Positions 6,817 through 15,215 of a stretch of 21,353 bases of DNA are shown one piece after another. Within the stretch, counting starts at the first letter, position 1; every line of letters starts with the position of its first letter. Position numbers and translations under genes: made by a program. This DNA is from Bacteroidaceae bacterium (GTDB lineage Bacteria > Bacteroidota > Bacteroidia > Bacteroidales > Bacteroidaceae): assembly GCA_016284115.1 (NCBI GenBank), contig JAEEOD010000343.1, positions 1 through 21,353 of the forward strand, written 5' to 3'. Below the pieces are notes generated by a model. That model was not told the DNA's origin and did no database searches. It worked only from the letters and a program-made list of their open reading frames with translations.

Positions 6817-7629
6817 ATGAAGAAATCTCTCTTTTTCGCAGCATTGATGATAGCTGCAACGAATGTGATGGCACAAGATGCCGCCTCCAAGGCTCGTGCT
6901 GGTGTATATGACCGCTCTACAGCTCCTCAGTATTTCTTCTTGGAAGAAAATGATGTTCCCAGCAGTGTTTATCTGTTGCCCCCTCCTCCAGAACCAGGAA
7001 GTGCCAAGTTTGCTGTTGATGAGGCTCGTTTCAACTGGGGCCGTTACCAGCGTTTGCGCCCACGTGGCAAGCAGGCTATTGCCGATGCCGATGTTACTCC
7101 TAAGGGCGTAGCTGTGGCTTTCAGCGAGGCATTCGGTATAGAGATCAACGAACAGAATACGCCAGAGATTTACAAACTGATGACCAACATGAATGGTGAT
7201 GCTGGTGTGCTGAGTGGTGGTCAGGCAAAGGTGTATTATCAGCGTATGCGTCCTTTCGTATATTTTGGTATAGGTACCAGTGTACCAGAGGATGAGGCTG
7301 CTTTGGTGAACAATGGTTCTTATCCTTCAGGACATACCGCTATTGGTTGGGCTACCGCTTTGGTATTGGCAGAAATCAACGTGGACCGCCAGAACGAAAT
7401 TCTGAAACGTGGCTATGAAATGGGTGAGAGTCGTGTGATTGCCGGTTATCACTACCAGAGTGACGTGGATAATGGACGTATAGTAGCGGCTGGTGTGGTG
7501 GCTCGCCTCCACGCTGATGAGGGTTTTCAAAAGCAGTTGGAAAAGGCTAAGAAGGAATTTGCCAAATTGAAGAAAGAAGGCAAGATTGCTCCATCAACTT
7601 TCTCTTTCAACCCTGCTGAATTGAATTAA
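6817..7629 (+). CDS. Periplasmic class A acid phosphatase (PAP2 superfamily)
   Basis: This is a secreted phosphomonoesterase of the PhoN-like class A non-specific acid phosphatase type. Residues 1-19 (MKKSLFFAALMIAATNVMA) form a signal peptide, with cleavage expected before Q20. The catalytic motifs are intact: K138-x6-R145-P146 (KVYYQRMRP), GSYPSGHT (167-174) with H173, and S205-R206-x5-H212-x3-D216 (SRVIAGYHYQSD). Residues ~55-60 contain a proline run (PPPPEP). The 270-residue length is near the class A norm. There are no further membrane helices, in contrast to the PAP2 protein just upstream. Its role is probably to release phosphate from organic phosphates in the periplasm. A nine-base gap separates it from the NAD(P)HX repair gene. 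Confidence 0.92.
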   Translation: MKKSLFFAALMIAATNVMAQDAASKARAGVYDRSTAPQYFFLEENDVPSSVYLLPPPPEPGSAKFAVDEARFNWGRYQRLRPRGKQAIADADVTPKGVAVAFSEAFGIEINEQNTPEIYKLMTNMNGDAGVLSGGQAKVYYQRMRPFVYFGIGTSVPEDEAALVNNGSYPSGHTAIGWATALVLAEINVDRQNEILKRGYEMGESRVIAGYHYQSDVDNGRIVAAGVVARLHADEGFQKQLEKAKKEFAKLKKEGKIAPSTFSFNPAELN

Positions 7630-7638
7630 TATAACAAG

Positions 7639-9153
7639 ATGAAGATATTTCCTACAGCTGCCATCAAGCAGTTAGATGCCTATACCATCGAAAATGAGCC
7701 GATAGCCTCTATCGATTTGATGGAACGAGCTGCTCAGGCTATTGCCCACGAGTTGATGAGTCAGTGGCCCGAAGCAGAAGATACTCGCTTTGTTGTCTTT
7801 GCTGGTCCTGGTAATAATGGTGGCGATGCATTGGCTGTGGCTCGTCTGCTTGCCAACAATGACTATCGCCCCGAAGTCTATCTATTCAATACTACGGGCA
7901 AGTTGTCACCTGATTGTGAGACTAACCGTGATAGGTTGAACGATGTCAAGGGGATAGATTTCCATGAGGTGATAACCCAGTTTACACCCCCTAAACTCAC
8001 TGAGGACGATGTGATTATCGATGGTTTGTTTGGTAGTGGACTGAATAAACCCTTGAGTGGAGGCTTTGCCTCGTTGGTGAGATTCATCAATGCAGCTGGT
8101 GCTACGGTGGTAAGCATTGATATCCCAAGTGGTTTGATGGGAGAAGACAATAGCAGTCACAACTTTGAGGCGGTGGTGAAGGCCGATTATACCCTCAGTT
8201 TGCAGTTCCCTAAGTTGGCTTTTCTCTTTGCGGAGAACGAGGCGTATGTGGGTGCCTGGAAAGTGCTTGATATCGGCTTGAGCAAAGAGGCAATTCGTCA
8301 GACAGCTACTCCATTCGAGATGGGCGATGCCAGCAGAATGAGGTATCAGCTCAAGATTCGTAGTCGCTTCTCTCACAAAGGTGACTTTGGTAGGGCGTTG
8401 CTCATAGCAGGTCAACAGGGTATGGCAGGCGCATCGGTACTAGCTGCACGTGCTTGTTTGCGTTCTGGCGTGGGCTTGCTTACTGTGCATGTGCCGTTGT
8501 GCAACAATACCATTGTGCAGACTTCCGTACCAGAGGCGATGACTTCGCTTGATAACAATGAGAGTTGCTTTACCGATACACCCGATTTGGAACCTTATCA
8601 GGCAATAGGTGTAGGGCCTGGTTTGGGAAAGGCTGATGCCACTGAGCAAGCTTTATTCAACCTGCTTACTCATAGCACTGTTCCGATGGTGGTGGATGCT
8701 GATGCGTTAAACCTGATTGGACAGAATCATAGTTATTTGCGTCGTTTACCTAAGGGTAGCATCATTACGCCACATCCTGGTGAGATGGACCGATTAGTGG
8801 GTAAGTGTGTCGACTCTTACGAACGATTGACACGAGCTATAAACCTGGCACAGAGTTGTGGTGTGTATGTGGTACTAAAAGGTGCTTATACAGCTGTCAT
8901 CACTCCTGAAGGCAATTGTTGGTTCAATGTGACGGGCAATCCTGGTATGGCTACTGGAGGTTGTGGTGATGTGCTTACTGGTATCATCCTCTCACTACTG
9001 GCGCAAGGCTACGATGCTGATACTGCAGCCAAGATGGGTGTATATATACATGGATTAGCAGGCGATATAGCGGCACGCGAGAAAGGCGAAATAGCTCTCA
9101 CCGCAAGTGATGTGGTAGATAATCTTTCAAAAGCCTGGAAATTATTGGAATAA
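7639..9153 (+). CDS. nnr: Bifunctional NAD(P)HX epimerase/dehydratase
   Basis: This cytoplasmic enzyme repairs hydrated NADH and NADPH: the N-terminal YjeF_N domain epimerises R- and S-NAD(P)HX, and the C-terminal ribokinase-like domain dehydrates S-NAD(P)HX using a nucleotide. The epimerase domain spans ~1-215, with GPGNNGGDA (56-64), IIDGLFGSGL (126-135) and DIPSGL (161-166). The dehydratase domain covers ~230-504, with VGPGLG (325-330), VVDADALN (351-358), TPHPGEMDRL (377-386) and NPGMATGGCGDVLTG (434-448), where D444 is the expected catalytic aspartate. The 504-residue length is typical for the fused bacterial form. It is the last gene of the plus-strand block and converges on the DUF5715 gene with only 12 bases between the stops, so there is no room for an independent terminator. 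Confidence 0.96.
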   Translation: MKIFPTAAIKQLDAYTIENEPIASIDLMERAAQAIAHELMSQWPEAEDTRFVVFAGPGNNGGDALAVARLLANNDYRPEVYLFNTTGKLSPDCETNRDRLNDVKGIDFHEVITQFTPPKLTEDDVIIDGLFGSGLNKPLSGGFASLVRFINAAGATVVSIDIPSGLMGEDNSSHNFEAVVKADYTLSLQFPKLAFLFAENEAYVGAWKVLDIGLSKEAIRQTATPFEMGDASRMRYQLKIRSRFSHKGDFGRALLIAGQQGMAGASVLAARACLRSGVGLLTVHVPLCNNTIVQTSVPEAMTSLDNNESCFTDTPDLEPYQAIGVGPGLGKADATEQALFNLLTHSTVPMVVDADALNLIGQNHSYLRRLPKGSIITPHPGEMDRLVGKCVDSYERLTRAINLAQSCGVYVVLKGAYTAVITPEGNCWFNVTGNPGMATGGCGDVLTGIILSLLAQGYDADTAAKMGVYIHGLAGDIAAREKGEIALTASDVVDNLSKAWKLLE

Positions 9154-9165
9154 GCTAGAAGAAGA

Positions 9166-9831
9166 TTATCTGGCTGTGATATGGAAGCAGCCCTGCTTGC
9201 GCTCATACTTGATGTAGCAACGCTTGGCAACACGCACATCGCGCAGCACCTCGCTCAGCACCATCTTCAGCGTGTCGGCACCCACTTCCTGCATGGGGCG
9301 CCCATCCTCGTCAGGCACCTGCTCGAAAGTCTTCCAACTGACATCGAAGGTAGTACCATAGCAATGGGTAGAGTTCTCTGTCGCATTGATATTGCTCTTC
9401 GACAGTTCCTTCTGCTGCTCCTGTGATCGAGTCACCGAGGTCACCACTATACGATAAGGGTTCAGTCCCTTGTTAGCCAGCGAATCCAGGAAGTTACTGC
9501 CAATATCGTCTATCAGTTGTGCAGCCTTAGGCACCACGTAAGGCACCGAGTGCGTCAGCTTGTCCAACACAGAGTGCTCATTGGTCTCAATCAAGCTCAG
9601 TTGCTTGATGTTGGCAGCATCCTCAGCATTTCTGAAGGGCTTCACGCCAATGGCTTTGGCAGCAGCCAACTGCGTATCGTTGTCATCTGGAAAATCGCGT
9701 TGGTAACTAATCACGCCCCTGATATTATGCGGGTCGTTCATTTTCATCGACATGTCTTTTTTCTTACAACCAGCCAGCATGCAAACGGCTGACAATAACA
9801 GGATAATTGGAGTAATTTTAGGTAGTTTCAT
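9166..9831 (-). CDS. DUF5715-family lipoprotein, peptidase M15-like
   Basis: This 221-residue protein begins with a lipoprotein signal ending in the lipobox LAGC, with C22 lipidated and followed by KKKD. It fits the Bacteroidetes DUF5715 family. The C-terminal half resembles M15-type D-Ala-D-Ala or L,D-peptidases. A conserved TSVTRSQEQQ segment (131-140) precedes STHCYGTTFD (154-163), which supplies the HxxGxxxD zinc-ligand pattern (H156, D163). A near-terminal H217 in CFHITAR could be the third ligand, with only four residues after it. The usual WHWE-like ending of M15 enzymes is reduced, so activity is not certain. A role in cell-wall peptide trimming is inference. The gene is alone on its strand here, converging with nnr and diverging from truA. 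Confidence 0.8.
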   Translation of the reverse strand: MKLPKITPIILLLSAVCMLAGCKKKDMSMKMNDPHNIRGVISYQRDFPDDNDTQLAAAKAIGVKPFRNAEDAANIKQLSLIETNEHSVLDKLTHSVPYVVPKAAQLIDDIGSNFLDSLANKGLNPYRIVVTSVTRSQEQQKELSKSNINATENSTHCYGTTFDVSWKTFEQVPDEDGRPMQEVGADTLKMVLSEVLRDVRVAKRCYIKYERKQGCFHITAR

Positions 9832-9841
9832 AAATAAGTTT

Positions 9842-9849
9842 TAATTTTG
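9842..9849 (+). promoter_or_regulatory. Candidate -7 promoter element for truA
   Basis: TAATTTTG is an exact TAnnTTTG box 28 bases before the truA ATG, predicting a start of transcription near 9853. No good TTTG lies 19 bases upstream; the nearest is TTTA (9817-9820) at 21 bases, so support is partial. I see no clear promoter for the divergent DUF5715 gene in the 46-base gap. Confidence 0.35.
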
Positions 9850-9877
9850 TCACGAAGATAGCACTTATTTTTCAAAT

Positions 9878-10612
9878 ATGCAACGATACTTCATATATTT
9901 GGCCTACGATGGCACCTGTTATCACGGTTGGCAGATACAGCCCAACGGCGACAGTGTGCAGCAACAGCTCATGAATGCGTTGCAAACCCTGTTACGTCGT
10001 GAGGTGGTGGAAGTCACAGGTGCAGGTCGTACCGATACAGGTGTGCATGCCAAGTTGATGGTAGCCCATTTCGACCACGACGAAGCAATCGACTGCACCC
10101 AGTTGACCGACAAGCTCAATCGCCTCTTGCCCTCAGACATCAGTGTGTTCAAGGTAGCGCCCGTAGATGCCGATATGCATGCCCGTTTCAGTGCCAAGTC
10201 ACGCCGCTACGAATACTATGTCACCACCGCCAAGAGCCCCTTTATGCGCCAATATCGCTACAAGCTGCACAAGGCACCCGATTTCCAGCTGATGAACCAG
10301 GCAGCCAAGCTGTTGTTAGAGGTGGCTGACTTCACCAGCTTCAGCAAACTGCATACCGATGTCAAGACCAACATCTGTCATGTCACCCGTGCCGAGTGGA
10401 GCCAGGTAGATGACGTAACGTGGGTATTCACCATCCAGGCCGACCGCTTCCTGCGCAACATGGTGCGAGCCATTGTCGGCACCCTTCTGGTAGTAGGTTA
10501 TGGCAAACTCTCTTTGGCAGAATTCCAACAGGTCATCCAGCAGAAAGACCGTTGTTCCGCAGGTATGTCAGTCCCCGCCCAAGGTCTCTTCTTAGCGGAG
10601 ATTCTCTATTAA
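9878..10612 (+). CDS. truA: tRNA pseudouridine(38-40) synthase TruA
   Basis: This enzyme converts uridines 38, 39 and 40 in the anticodon stem-loop of many tRNAs to pseudouridine. The 244-residue length is standard. The early motif [19 protein letters not shown] (10-28) matches the family start. The catalytic aspartate is D53 in [11 protein letters not shown]. Later family features are the segment [14 protein letters not shown] and the ending [14 protein letters not shown]. The enzyme works as a homodimer in the cytoplasm. The start at 9878 lies 28 bases after a candidate -7 promoter box. The M1 aminopeptidase gene follows after 21 bases and has no evident promoter of its own, so the two may be co-transcribed. 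Confidence 0.97.
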   Translation: MQRYFIYLAYDGTCYHGWQIQPNGDSVQQQLMNALQTLLRREVVEVTGAGRTDTGVHAKLMVAHFDHDEAIDCTQLTDKLNRLLPSDISVFKVAPVDADMHARFSAKSRRYEYYVTTAKSPFMRQYRYKLHKAPDFQLMNQAAKLLLEVADFTSFSKLHTDVKTNICHVTRAEWSQVDDVTWVFTIQADRFLRNMVRAIVGTLLVVGYGKLSLAEFQQVIQQKDRCSAGMSVPAQGLFLAEILY

Positions 10613-10633
10613 AGCTCACAAATAATAATAAGT

Positions 10634-13126
10634 ATGAGAAGAATTGTATGGTTATCAGCTCTGTTGCTATGTGTAGCGAGTTGCATGAAACAAACGGAAC
10701 AGAAGGTGGAAGATGGCGTAGCGCTTTGGTTGGCACAGTCGAGGGCTGAGGCGGTGAGTGAGTTGGTCTATAACTTACATTTTGTTATACCTGCCAGTGT
10801 GAATGAACGAGTGAGTGGAGAGGCGATTATTTCCTTCAATTGGAGTGGCAATACCGACCTACAGTTGGATTTCCAAGGTGAGACTAATGGTCACTGTCTG
10901 GTGAATGGGCAGCAGCAAAAATTAGTATATGAGAACGAACATATAGTGATACCTGCCATGATGCTTAAAGAGGGGAAGAATGAGGTAAGTATCAGTTTCG
11001 TGAGCAATGACAAGTCGCTGAATCGTCATGACGACTATCTTTATACTCTGTTTGTGCCTGATCATGCCAGATCTGTGTTCCCATGCTTTGACCAACCTGA
11101 TTTAAAGGCACGATTCTCCTTAGAATTAGACATCCCTCACGAGTGGGTGGCGCTAAGTGCAGGCGAAATAAAGGATCAGCAGTTGGTTGATGATACCCAG
11201 CATCTGGTTTTCCATACTTCTGATTTGATTCCTACATATCTATTTTCATTTGTTGCAGGCATGTTTGAGGTGCAGGAGGAAACGCGTGAGGGGCGCACAG
11301 TAAACGGCTATTATCGAGAGACTGATGCCAAGAAGGTGGCGCAGATGCCTATCATTTTCGACCAAGTGTTTCAGTCGCTTGCATGGCTTGAAGATTATAC
11401 TGGTATAGCTTTCCCTTTTAGGAAATATGACTTTGTAATACTGCCTGGTTTCCAGTTTGGCGGTATGGAGCATGTGGGTGCCATTCAGTTTAACGATAAG
11501 CGTATGTTTGTGAGTGAACACCCTACACCTGATGAAGAGCTTTCACGTATAGAACTTATAGCCCACGAAACTAGCCACATGTGGTTTGGCGATTTGGTGA
11601 CCATGCGTTGGTTTAATGATGTGTGGACCAAAGAAGTATTTGCTAACTACATAGCTGCCAAGATATCTCATAGCCATTTTACAGATATCAATCATGACCT
11701 TAATTTCCTGAAAGACTACCACATCACCGCCCTAGCAGAGGACCGCACAGAGGGTACGCATCCCATTCAGCAGCATTTAGACAATTTGAAGAATGCAGGA
11801 TTGGTATATGGTAACATCATCTACGATAAGGCACCTGTGATGATGCGTAAACTTGAGGAACAGATGGGCAGTGAGGCATTTCGTCGGGGCTTGCAACAAT
11901 ACTTGAAAACCTTCTCTTTTGCCAATGCAACATGGGATGACCTGATAGACATATTGGATAAGGAAAACCCTGAGGCTCTGTTGCCACAATTCAGTACGGC
12001 ATGGGTTAAGCAGAAAGGTGTGCCTACGATTACATCAGTACTTTCTGGCAACATCATGACGGTGAAGCAGCAAGATCCTTACAACAGAGGTATCAACTGG
12101 CAACAATGTTTCAGTATGGGATTGCTGCAAAAAGATGGAAGCATACTGCCATTGGAAGTTGATATGCAAAATGAATCTTTTGATGTGGAGGTACCTGAAG
12201 GTACTGTGAGTATCATACCCAACTACGACGGCATGGGCTATGGACGCTTTGTGCAATCTGATATGAGTTGGCAATTGAACCATTGGCACGAAGTTGCCGA
12301 GGAGACTTCACGTCTGTCGATGCTGATGAATATCTATGAGGCATACCTGTTTCATCAGCTGGATGCTGAGCAATGTTTTCATTCAATGGCCGTTGGACTG
12401 AGACATGAACATAATGCATTGATAGCATCTTCGATCTGCAGCTATATCAATGAGTGTGTGGAAATGCTAAAGGGCGAAGTGCGCAAGACTGCTGAGTCGG
12501 AACTGTGGAACCTTGCCAAGACACATGAACTGATACCATGTCGGCAACGCTTGATGCGCATGATGTTCTCACTTACCACAACGCCTAAGATTACTGAAGA
12601 AATATATAGTATGTGGAAACGACAGGATAATGTACTGCTGAACGTGAACGACTATATGACGATGGCTTATCAACTGGCTTTGAGGATACCTGACCAATGG
12701 CAACAGATTGTGAACGAGCAGAGAAATCGCTTGAGCAATGTGGATTTGCAACGTGAGTTTGATTTTATTAGTCGGGCTTGTAACCCAGACGAAGTCGCTT
12801 GCCAAGCCTTGTTCGAATCACTTTTGGAACCGGTCAACAGAGCTGTAGAGCCTTGGGTACAACGAATGTTGACATTGCTGAATAGTCCACTGCGAGAACC
12901 TAACAACAATTGTTTCATACTGCCTGGATTGGAAGAACTGCAAGAAGTACAGCAAACAGGCGACATCTTCTTTCCTAAGAATTGGGTAGTCAGTCTGTTG
13001 AGTGAGCATCATAGCCGTGAGGCGGCACTGATTGTACAACAGTTCATTGATGCCCATCCCGATTATCCTCAGGCTCTGAGGAACAAATTGCTTATGGCTG
13101 CTTATCCTTTGTTGAATCAATTTTAA
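10634..13126 (+). CDS. M1-family zinc aminopeptidase, lipoprotein
   Basis: This 830-residue metallopeptidase removes N-terminal amino acids from peptides. Its start MRRIVWLSALLLCVASC is a lipoprotein signal with lipidated C17, so it should sit in the outer or inner membrane facing the periplasm or outside. The N-terminal beta domain covers ~30-210. The thermolysin-like core carries the substrate-binding GGMEH (276-280), in place of the more usual GAMEN, and the zinc site H311-E312-xx-H315 with E334 eighteen residues on (HETSHMWFGD...WTKE). A long helical ERAP1-like C-terminal domain (~500-830) encloses the site. The length is close to the aminopeptidase N type. The His in GxMEH replaces the Asn of the classic motif; this may be common in bacterial subfamilies. 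A role in scavenging peptides is inference. Confidence 0.93.
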   Translation: MRRIVWLSALLLCVASCMKQTEQKVEDGVALWLAQSRAEAVSELVYNLHFVIPASVNERVSGEAIISFNWSGNTDLQLDFQGETNGHCLVNGQQQKLVYENEHIVIPAMMLKEGKNEVSISFVSNDKSLNRHDDYLYTLFVPDHARSVFPCFDQPDLKARFSLELDIPHEWVALSAGEIKDQQLVDDTQHLVFHTSDLIPTYLFSFVAGMFEVQEETREGRTVNGYYRETDAKKVAQMPIIFDQVFQSLAWLEDYTGIAFPFRKYDFVILPGFQFGGMEHVGAIQFNDKRMFVSEHPTPDEELSRIELIAHETSHMWFGDLVTMRWFNDVWTKEVFANYIAAKISHSHFTDINHDLNFLKDYHITALAEDRTEGTHPIQQHLDNLKNAGLVYGNIIYDKAPVMMRKLEEQMGSEAFRRGLQQYLKTFSFANATWDDLIDILDKENPEALLPQFSTAWVKQKGVPTITSVLSGNIMTVKQQDPYNRGINWQQCFSMGLLQKDGSILPLEVDMQNESFDVEVPEGTVSIIPNYDGMGYGRFVQSDMSWQLNHWHEVAEETSRLSMLMNIYEAYLFHQLDAEQCFHSMAVGLRHEHNALIASSICSYINECVEMLKGEVRKTAESELWNLAKTHELIPCRQRLMRMMFSLTTTPKITEEIYSMWKRQDNVLLNVNDYMTMAYQLALRIPDQWQQIVNEQRNRLSNVDLQREFDFISRACNPDEVACQALFESLLEPVNRAVEPWVQRMLTLLNSPLREPNNNCFILPGLEELQEVQQTGDIFFPKNWVVSLLSEHHSREAALIVQQFIDAHPDYPQALRNKLLMAAYPLLNQF

Positions 13127-13166
13127 TCATTTCAATCTGAGTTTATCGGATTTGAAAAAAAATGAT

Positions 13167-13174
13167 TATCTTTG
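13167..13174 (+). promoter_or_regulatory. -7 promoter box placing transcription start at the ATG
   Basis: TATCTTTG is an exact TAnnTTTG element that ends only five bases before the ATG at 13180. By the usual spacing, transcription would start around 13178-13180, giving a leaderless or nearly leaderless message. The -33 match is weak: TTTA at 13142-13145, 21 bases upstream. Confidence 0.45.
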
Positions 13175-13179
13175 CAGCC

Positions 13180-14316
13180 ATGAAAAAGATAGAATTTGAT
13201 AAAGCCAGGGTAGAGCTGACGGAGTTCAAACCTGTTAGTGGAGTAGCAGAGTATCACATGATGGTGCATGTGTCGGACTCAAAGCTAACTTACCAGGAGC
13301 AGGTGGAGGCCTTGCTGGATGCATACAGTGCGGTGCTGCAACAGTTGCCTGGGGCGGTGGCGGTGTTTAAACGCTACTTCATGAGCGATGCCGCTAATCA
13401 GCTGGACTTGCTGCTGGCTACCACTACCGAGGGTACTGACTGCGCTCTTTCGATGGTGCAACAGGCTCCACTGGATGGCACAAAAATTGCCTTGTGGGCG
13501 TATCTGATGACGGATGTGTATGCCAAGGCACTGAGCAACGGATTGTTTGAGGCGAAGCATGGCGTTTATCGTCACTTGTGGACGGGCAGTAACAACAACC
13601 ATGCGGCGACATCGGAATACCAGATGCGATTGCTGCTGAACGAGTATGTGATGAACCTGATGCAGGAGGGTTGCACGCTGGCCGACAAGTGTATGCGTAC
13701 GTGGATATTCGTGCAGAACATAGACAATAACTATGCGGGGGTGGTGAAGGCGCGCAACGAGGTGTTTATGACGCAGAACCTTACCTCGGAGACGCATTTC
13801 ATTGCAAGTACGGGCATTGGTGGTCGCATGGCTGACCCTAAGGCGCTGGTGCAGATGGATGCCTACGCAGTGGATGGCATCAGCAAGGAGCAGATACATT
13901 ACCTCTATGCTCGCACGCACTTGAATCCTACGTATGAATATGGTGTGAGTTTTGAGCGTGGTACTTATATAGATTATGGTGATCGTCGACATGTGTTGAT
14001 ATCTGGTACTGCCAGCATCAACAACAGGGGTGAGATTATGTATCGTGGTGATGTGCGCCAACAGACCAAGCGCTTGTGGGAGAATGTAGAGGCACTGCTG
14101 GCTGAGGCTGGGTGTACTTACGACGAGGCACAGCAGATGATTGTGTATCTGCGTGACATTGCCGACTATAATGTGGTGAAGACGTTGTTTGATGAACGAT
14201 TCCCTGACAAACCTAAGGTGTATGTGAATGCGCCCGTATGTCGCTCGGGTTGGTTGGTTGAGATGGAGTGTATGGCGGTGAAAGCGCAGAAGGATGAGCG
14301 CTTCGCTGCTCTCTAA
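13180..14316 (+). CDS. Rid (YjgF)-family protein resembling chorismatases
   Basis: This 378-residue protein, counted from the ATG at 13180, ends in a domain with the Rid/YjgF fold. Its C-terminal third reads VLISGTASI, then [20 protein letters not shown], then a [10 protein letters not shown] segment. This pattern fits both RidA deaminases and the chorismatase family (FkbO, Hyg5, XanB2), which pairs two such folds and is of about this length. Chorismatases cleave chorismate to hydroxybenzoates or dihydroxycyclohexadiene carboxylate, but no aromatic or pigment genes are nearby, so that function is not claimed. An ATG 18 bases earlier at 13162 is in frame, but it lies upstream of the -7 box TATCTTTG, so 13180 is preferred. 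The stop overlaps the stop of miaA on the other strand within four bases (CTAA). Confidence 0.8.
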   Translation: MKKIEFDKARVELTEFKPVSGVAEYHMMVHVSDSKLTYQEQVEALLDAYSAVLQQLPGAVAVFKRYFMSDAANQLDLLLATTTEGTDCALSMVQQAPLDGTKIALWAYLMTDVYAKALSNGLFEAKHGVYRHLWTGSNNNHAATSEYQMRLLLNEYVMNLMQEGCTLADKCMRTWIFVQNIDNNYAGVVKARNEVFMTQNLTSETHFIASTGIGGRMADPKALVQMDAYAVDGISKEQIHYLYARTHLNPTYEYGVSFERGTYIDYGDRRHVLISGTASINNRGEIMYRGDVRQQTKRLWENVEALLAEAGCTYDEAQQMIVYLRDIADYNVVKTLFDERFPDKPKVYVNAPVCRSGWLVEMECMAVKAQKDERFAAL

Positions 14317-15215
14317 GCATTTAACTGAGTATTGATATAAGAGATGATGTCTGTTCGCTGGTCGGGATGAAACCAACGGATGGACATATCTTTTTTGAAC
14401 CAGGTGAGTTGCTTCTTGGCGTAGATGCGGGTGTTGCGCTTGATCTTCTCGACGGCTGCTTCTAAGGTCCATTCGCCATCGAGGTACTTGAACAGTTCTT
14501 TGTAGCCTACGGTATTGAGCGAGTTGAGGTGTCGGTAGGGATATACCTTCTTGGCTTCTTCTAGCATGCCTTCTTGCATCATCTGATCTACGCGCTGGTT
14601 GATGCGGTTGAACAATTCATCGCGTTCTCGGTTTAATCCTATCTTGATGATGTTAAAGGGGCGTTCTGCTTGCTTGCGTTGGCGGAACGAGGTGAATGAC
14701 TTGCCTGTCATGTAGTAGATCTCGAGGGCGTGGATGATGCGCTTGTGGTTCTTCAGGTCAACAATGGCGTAATATTCTGGGTCGAGCATCTTGAGTTCGC
14801 GTTGGATGCCTTCCAATCCCACTTCTTCATAGCGTTGCCACATCATAGCGCGTGTGTCGGCATCCACTGTGGGTATGTCGTCCATGCCTTGGCATACGGC
14901 ATCGATATACATCATGGAACCGCCTGTGAGCAGTGCAACATCTTGTTGTTGGAAAAGGGTGTTGAGCAGTGCCAGTACCTCGTCGGTATATCGTGCGGCA
15001 CTGTAGTAGTCGGATAGCTGCAAGGTGCCCACGAAATAATGCTGCACACGAGCCAGCTGTTCAGGAGTAGGGGCAGCAGTACCTATCTTCAGGTCGGCAT
15101 AAAGTTGCCTCGAATCGGCAGAGATGATGCTGGTGTGCAGCTGTTCCGCCAATTCGAGGCTTATGTCTGTCTTGCCTACTGCTGTAGGACCTAATAATAC
15201 TACAAGTGTTTTCAT
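14313..15215 (-). CDS. miaA: tRNA dimethylallyltransferase MiaA
   Basis: This enzyme transfers a dimethylallyl group to N6 of adenosine 37 in tRNAs that read codons starting with U. The preferred start is the ATG at 15215, giving 300 residues; a TTG directly upstream is less likely. The P-loop GPTAVGKT (9-16) binds the phosphates, and ADSRQLY (~33-39) is the family DSRQ element. The C-terminal tRNA-binding region includes [14 protein letters not shown], a strongly conserved MiaA block. The ATG overlaps the TGA of the upstream pRiA4b-like gene by one base (TGATG), which implies coupled translation. The gene is last in the lipid A gene run, and its TAG overlaps the stop of the convergent Rid-family gene. 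Confidence 0.97.
   Translation of the reverse strand: MKTLVVLLGPTAVGKTDISLELAEQLHTSIISADSRQLYADLKIGTAAPTPEQLARVQHYFVGTLQLSDYYSAARYTDEVLALLNTLFQQQDVALLTGGSMMYIDAVCQGMDDIPTVDADTRAMMWQRYEEVGLEGIQRELKMLDPEYYAIVDLKNHKRIIHALEIYYMTGKSFTSFRQRKQAERPFNIIKIGLNRERDELFNRINQRVDQMMQEGMLEEAKKVYPYRHLNSLNTVGYKELFKYLDGEWTLEAAVEKIKRNTRIYAKKQLTWFKKDMSIRWFHPDQRTDIISYINTQLNA

Noticed and set aside
9185..9198. AAGCA-GCCC-TGCTT hairpin near the nnr/DUF5715 junction as a bidirectional terminator.
   Set aside because: It lies inside the DUF5715 coding region, has a five-base stem and no T-run on either side.
9181..9792. Plus-strand ORFs of 81 and 91 codons opposite the DUF5715 lipoprotein.
   Set aside because: The minus-strand frame has a lipobox and conserved motifs across its length; the plus-strand frames have none and are shadows.
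13285..14472. A 395-codon minus-strand ORF opposite the Rid-family gene and the miaA end.
   Set aside because: It is histidine- and glutamine-rich low-quality sequence typical of the antisense of a G-rich coding frame, and it overlaps two well-supported genes.
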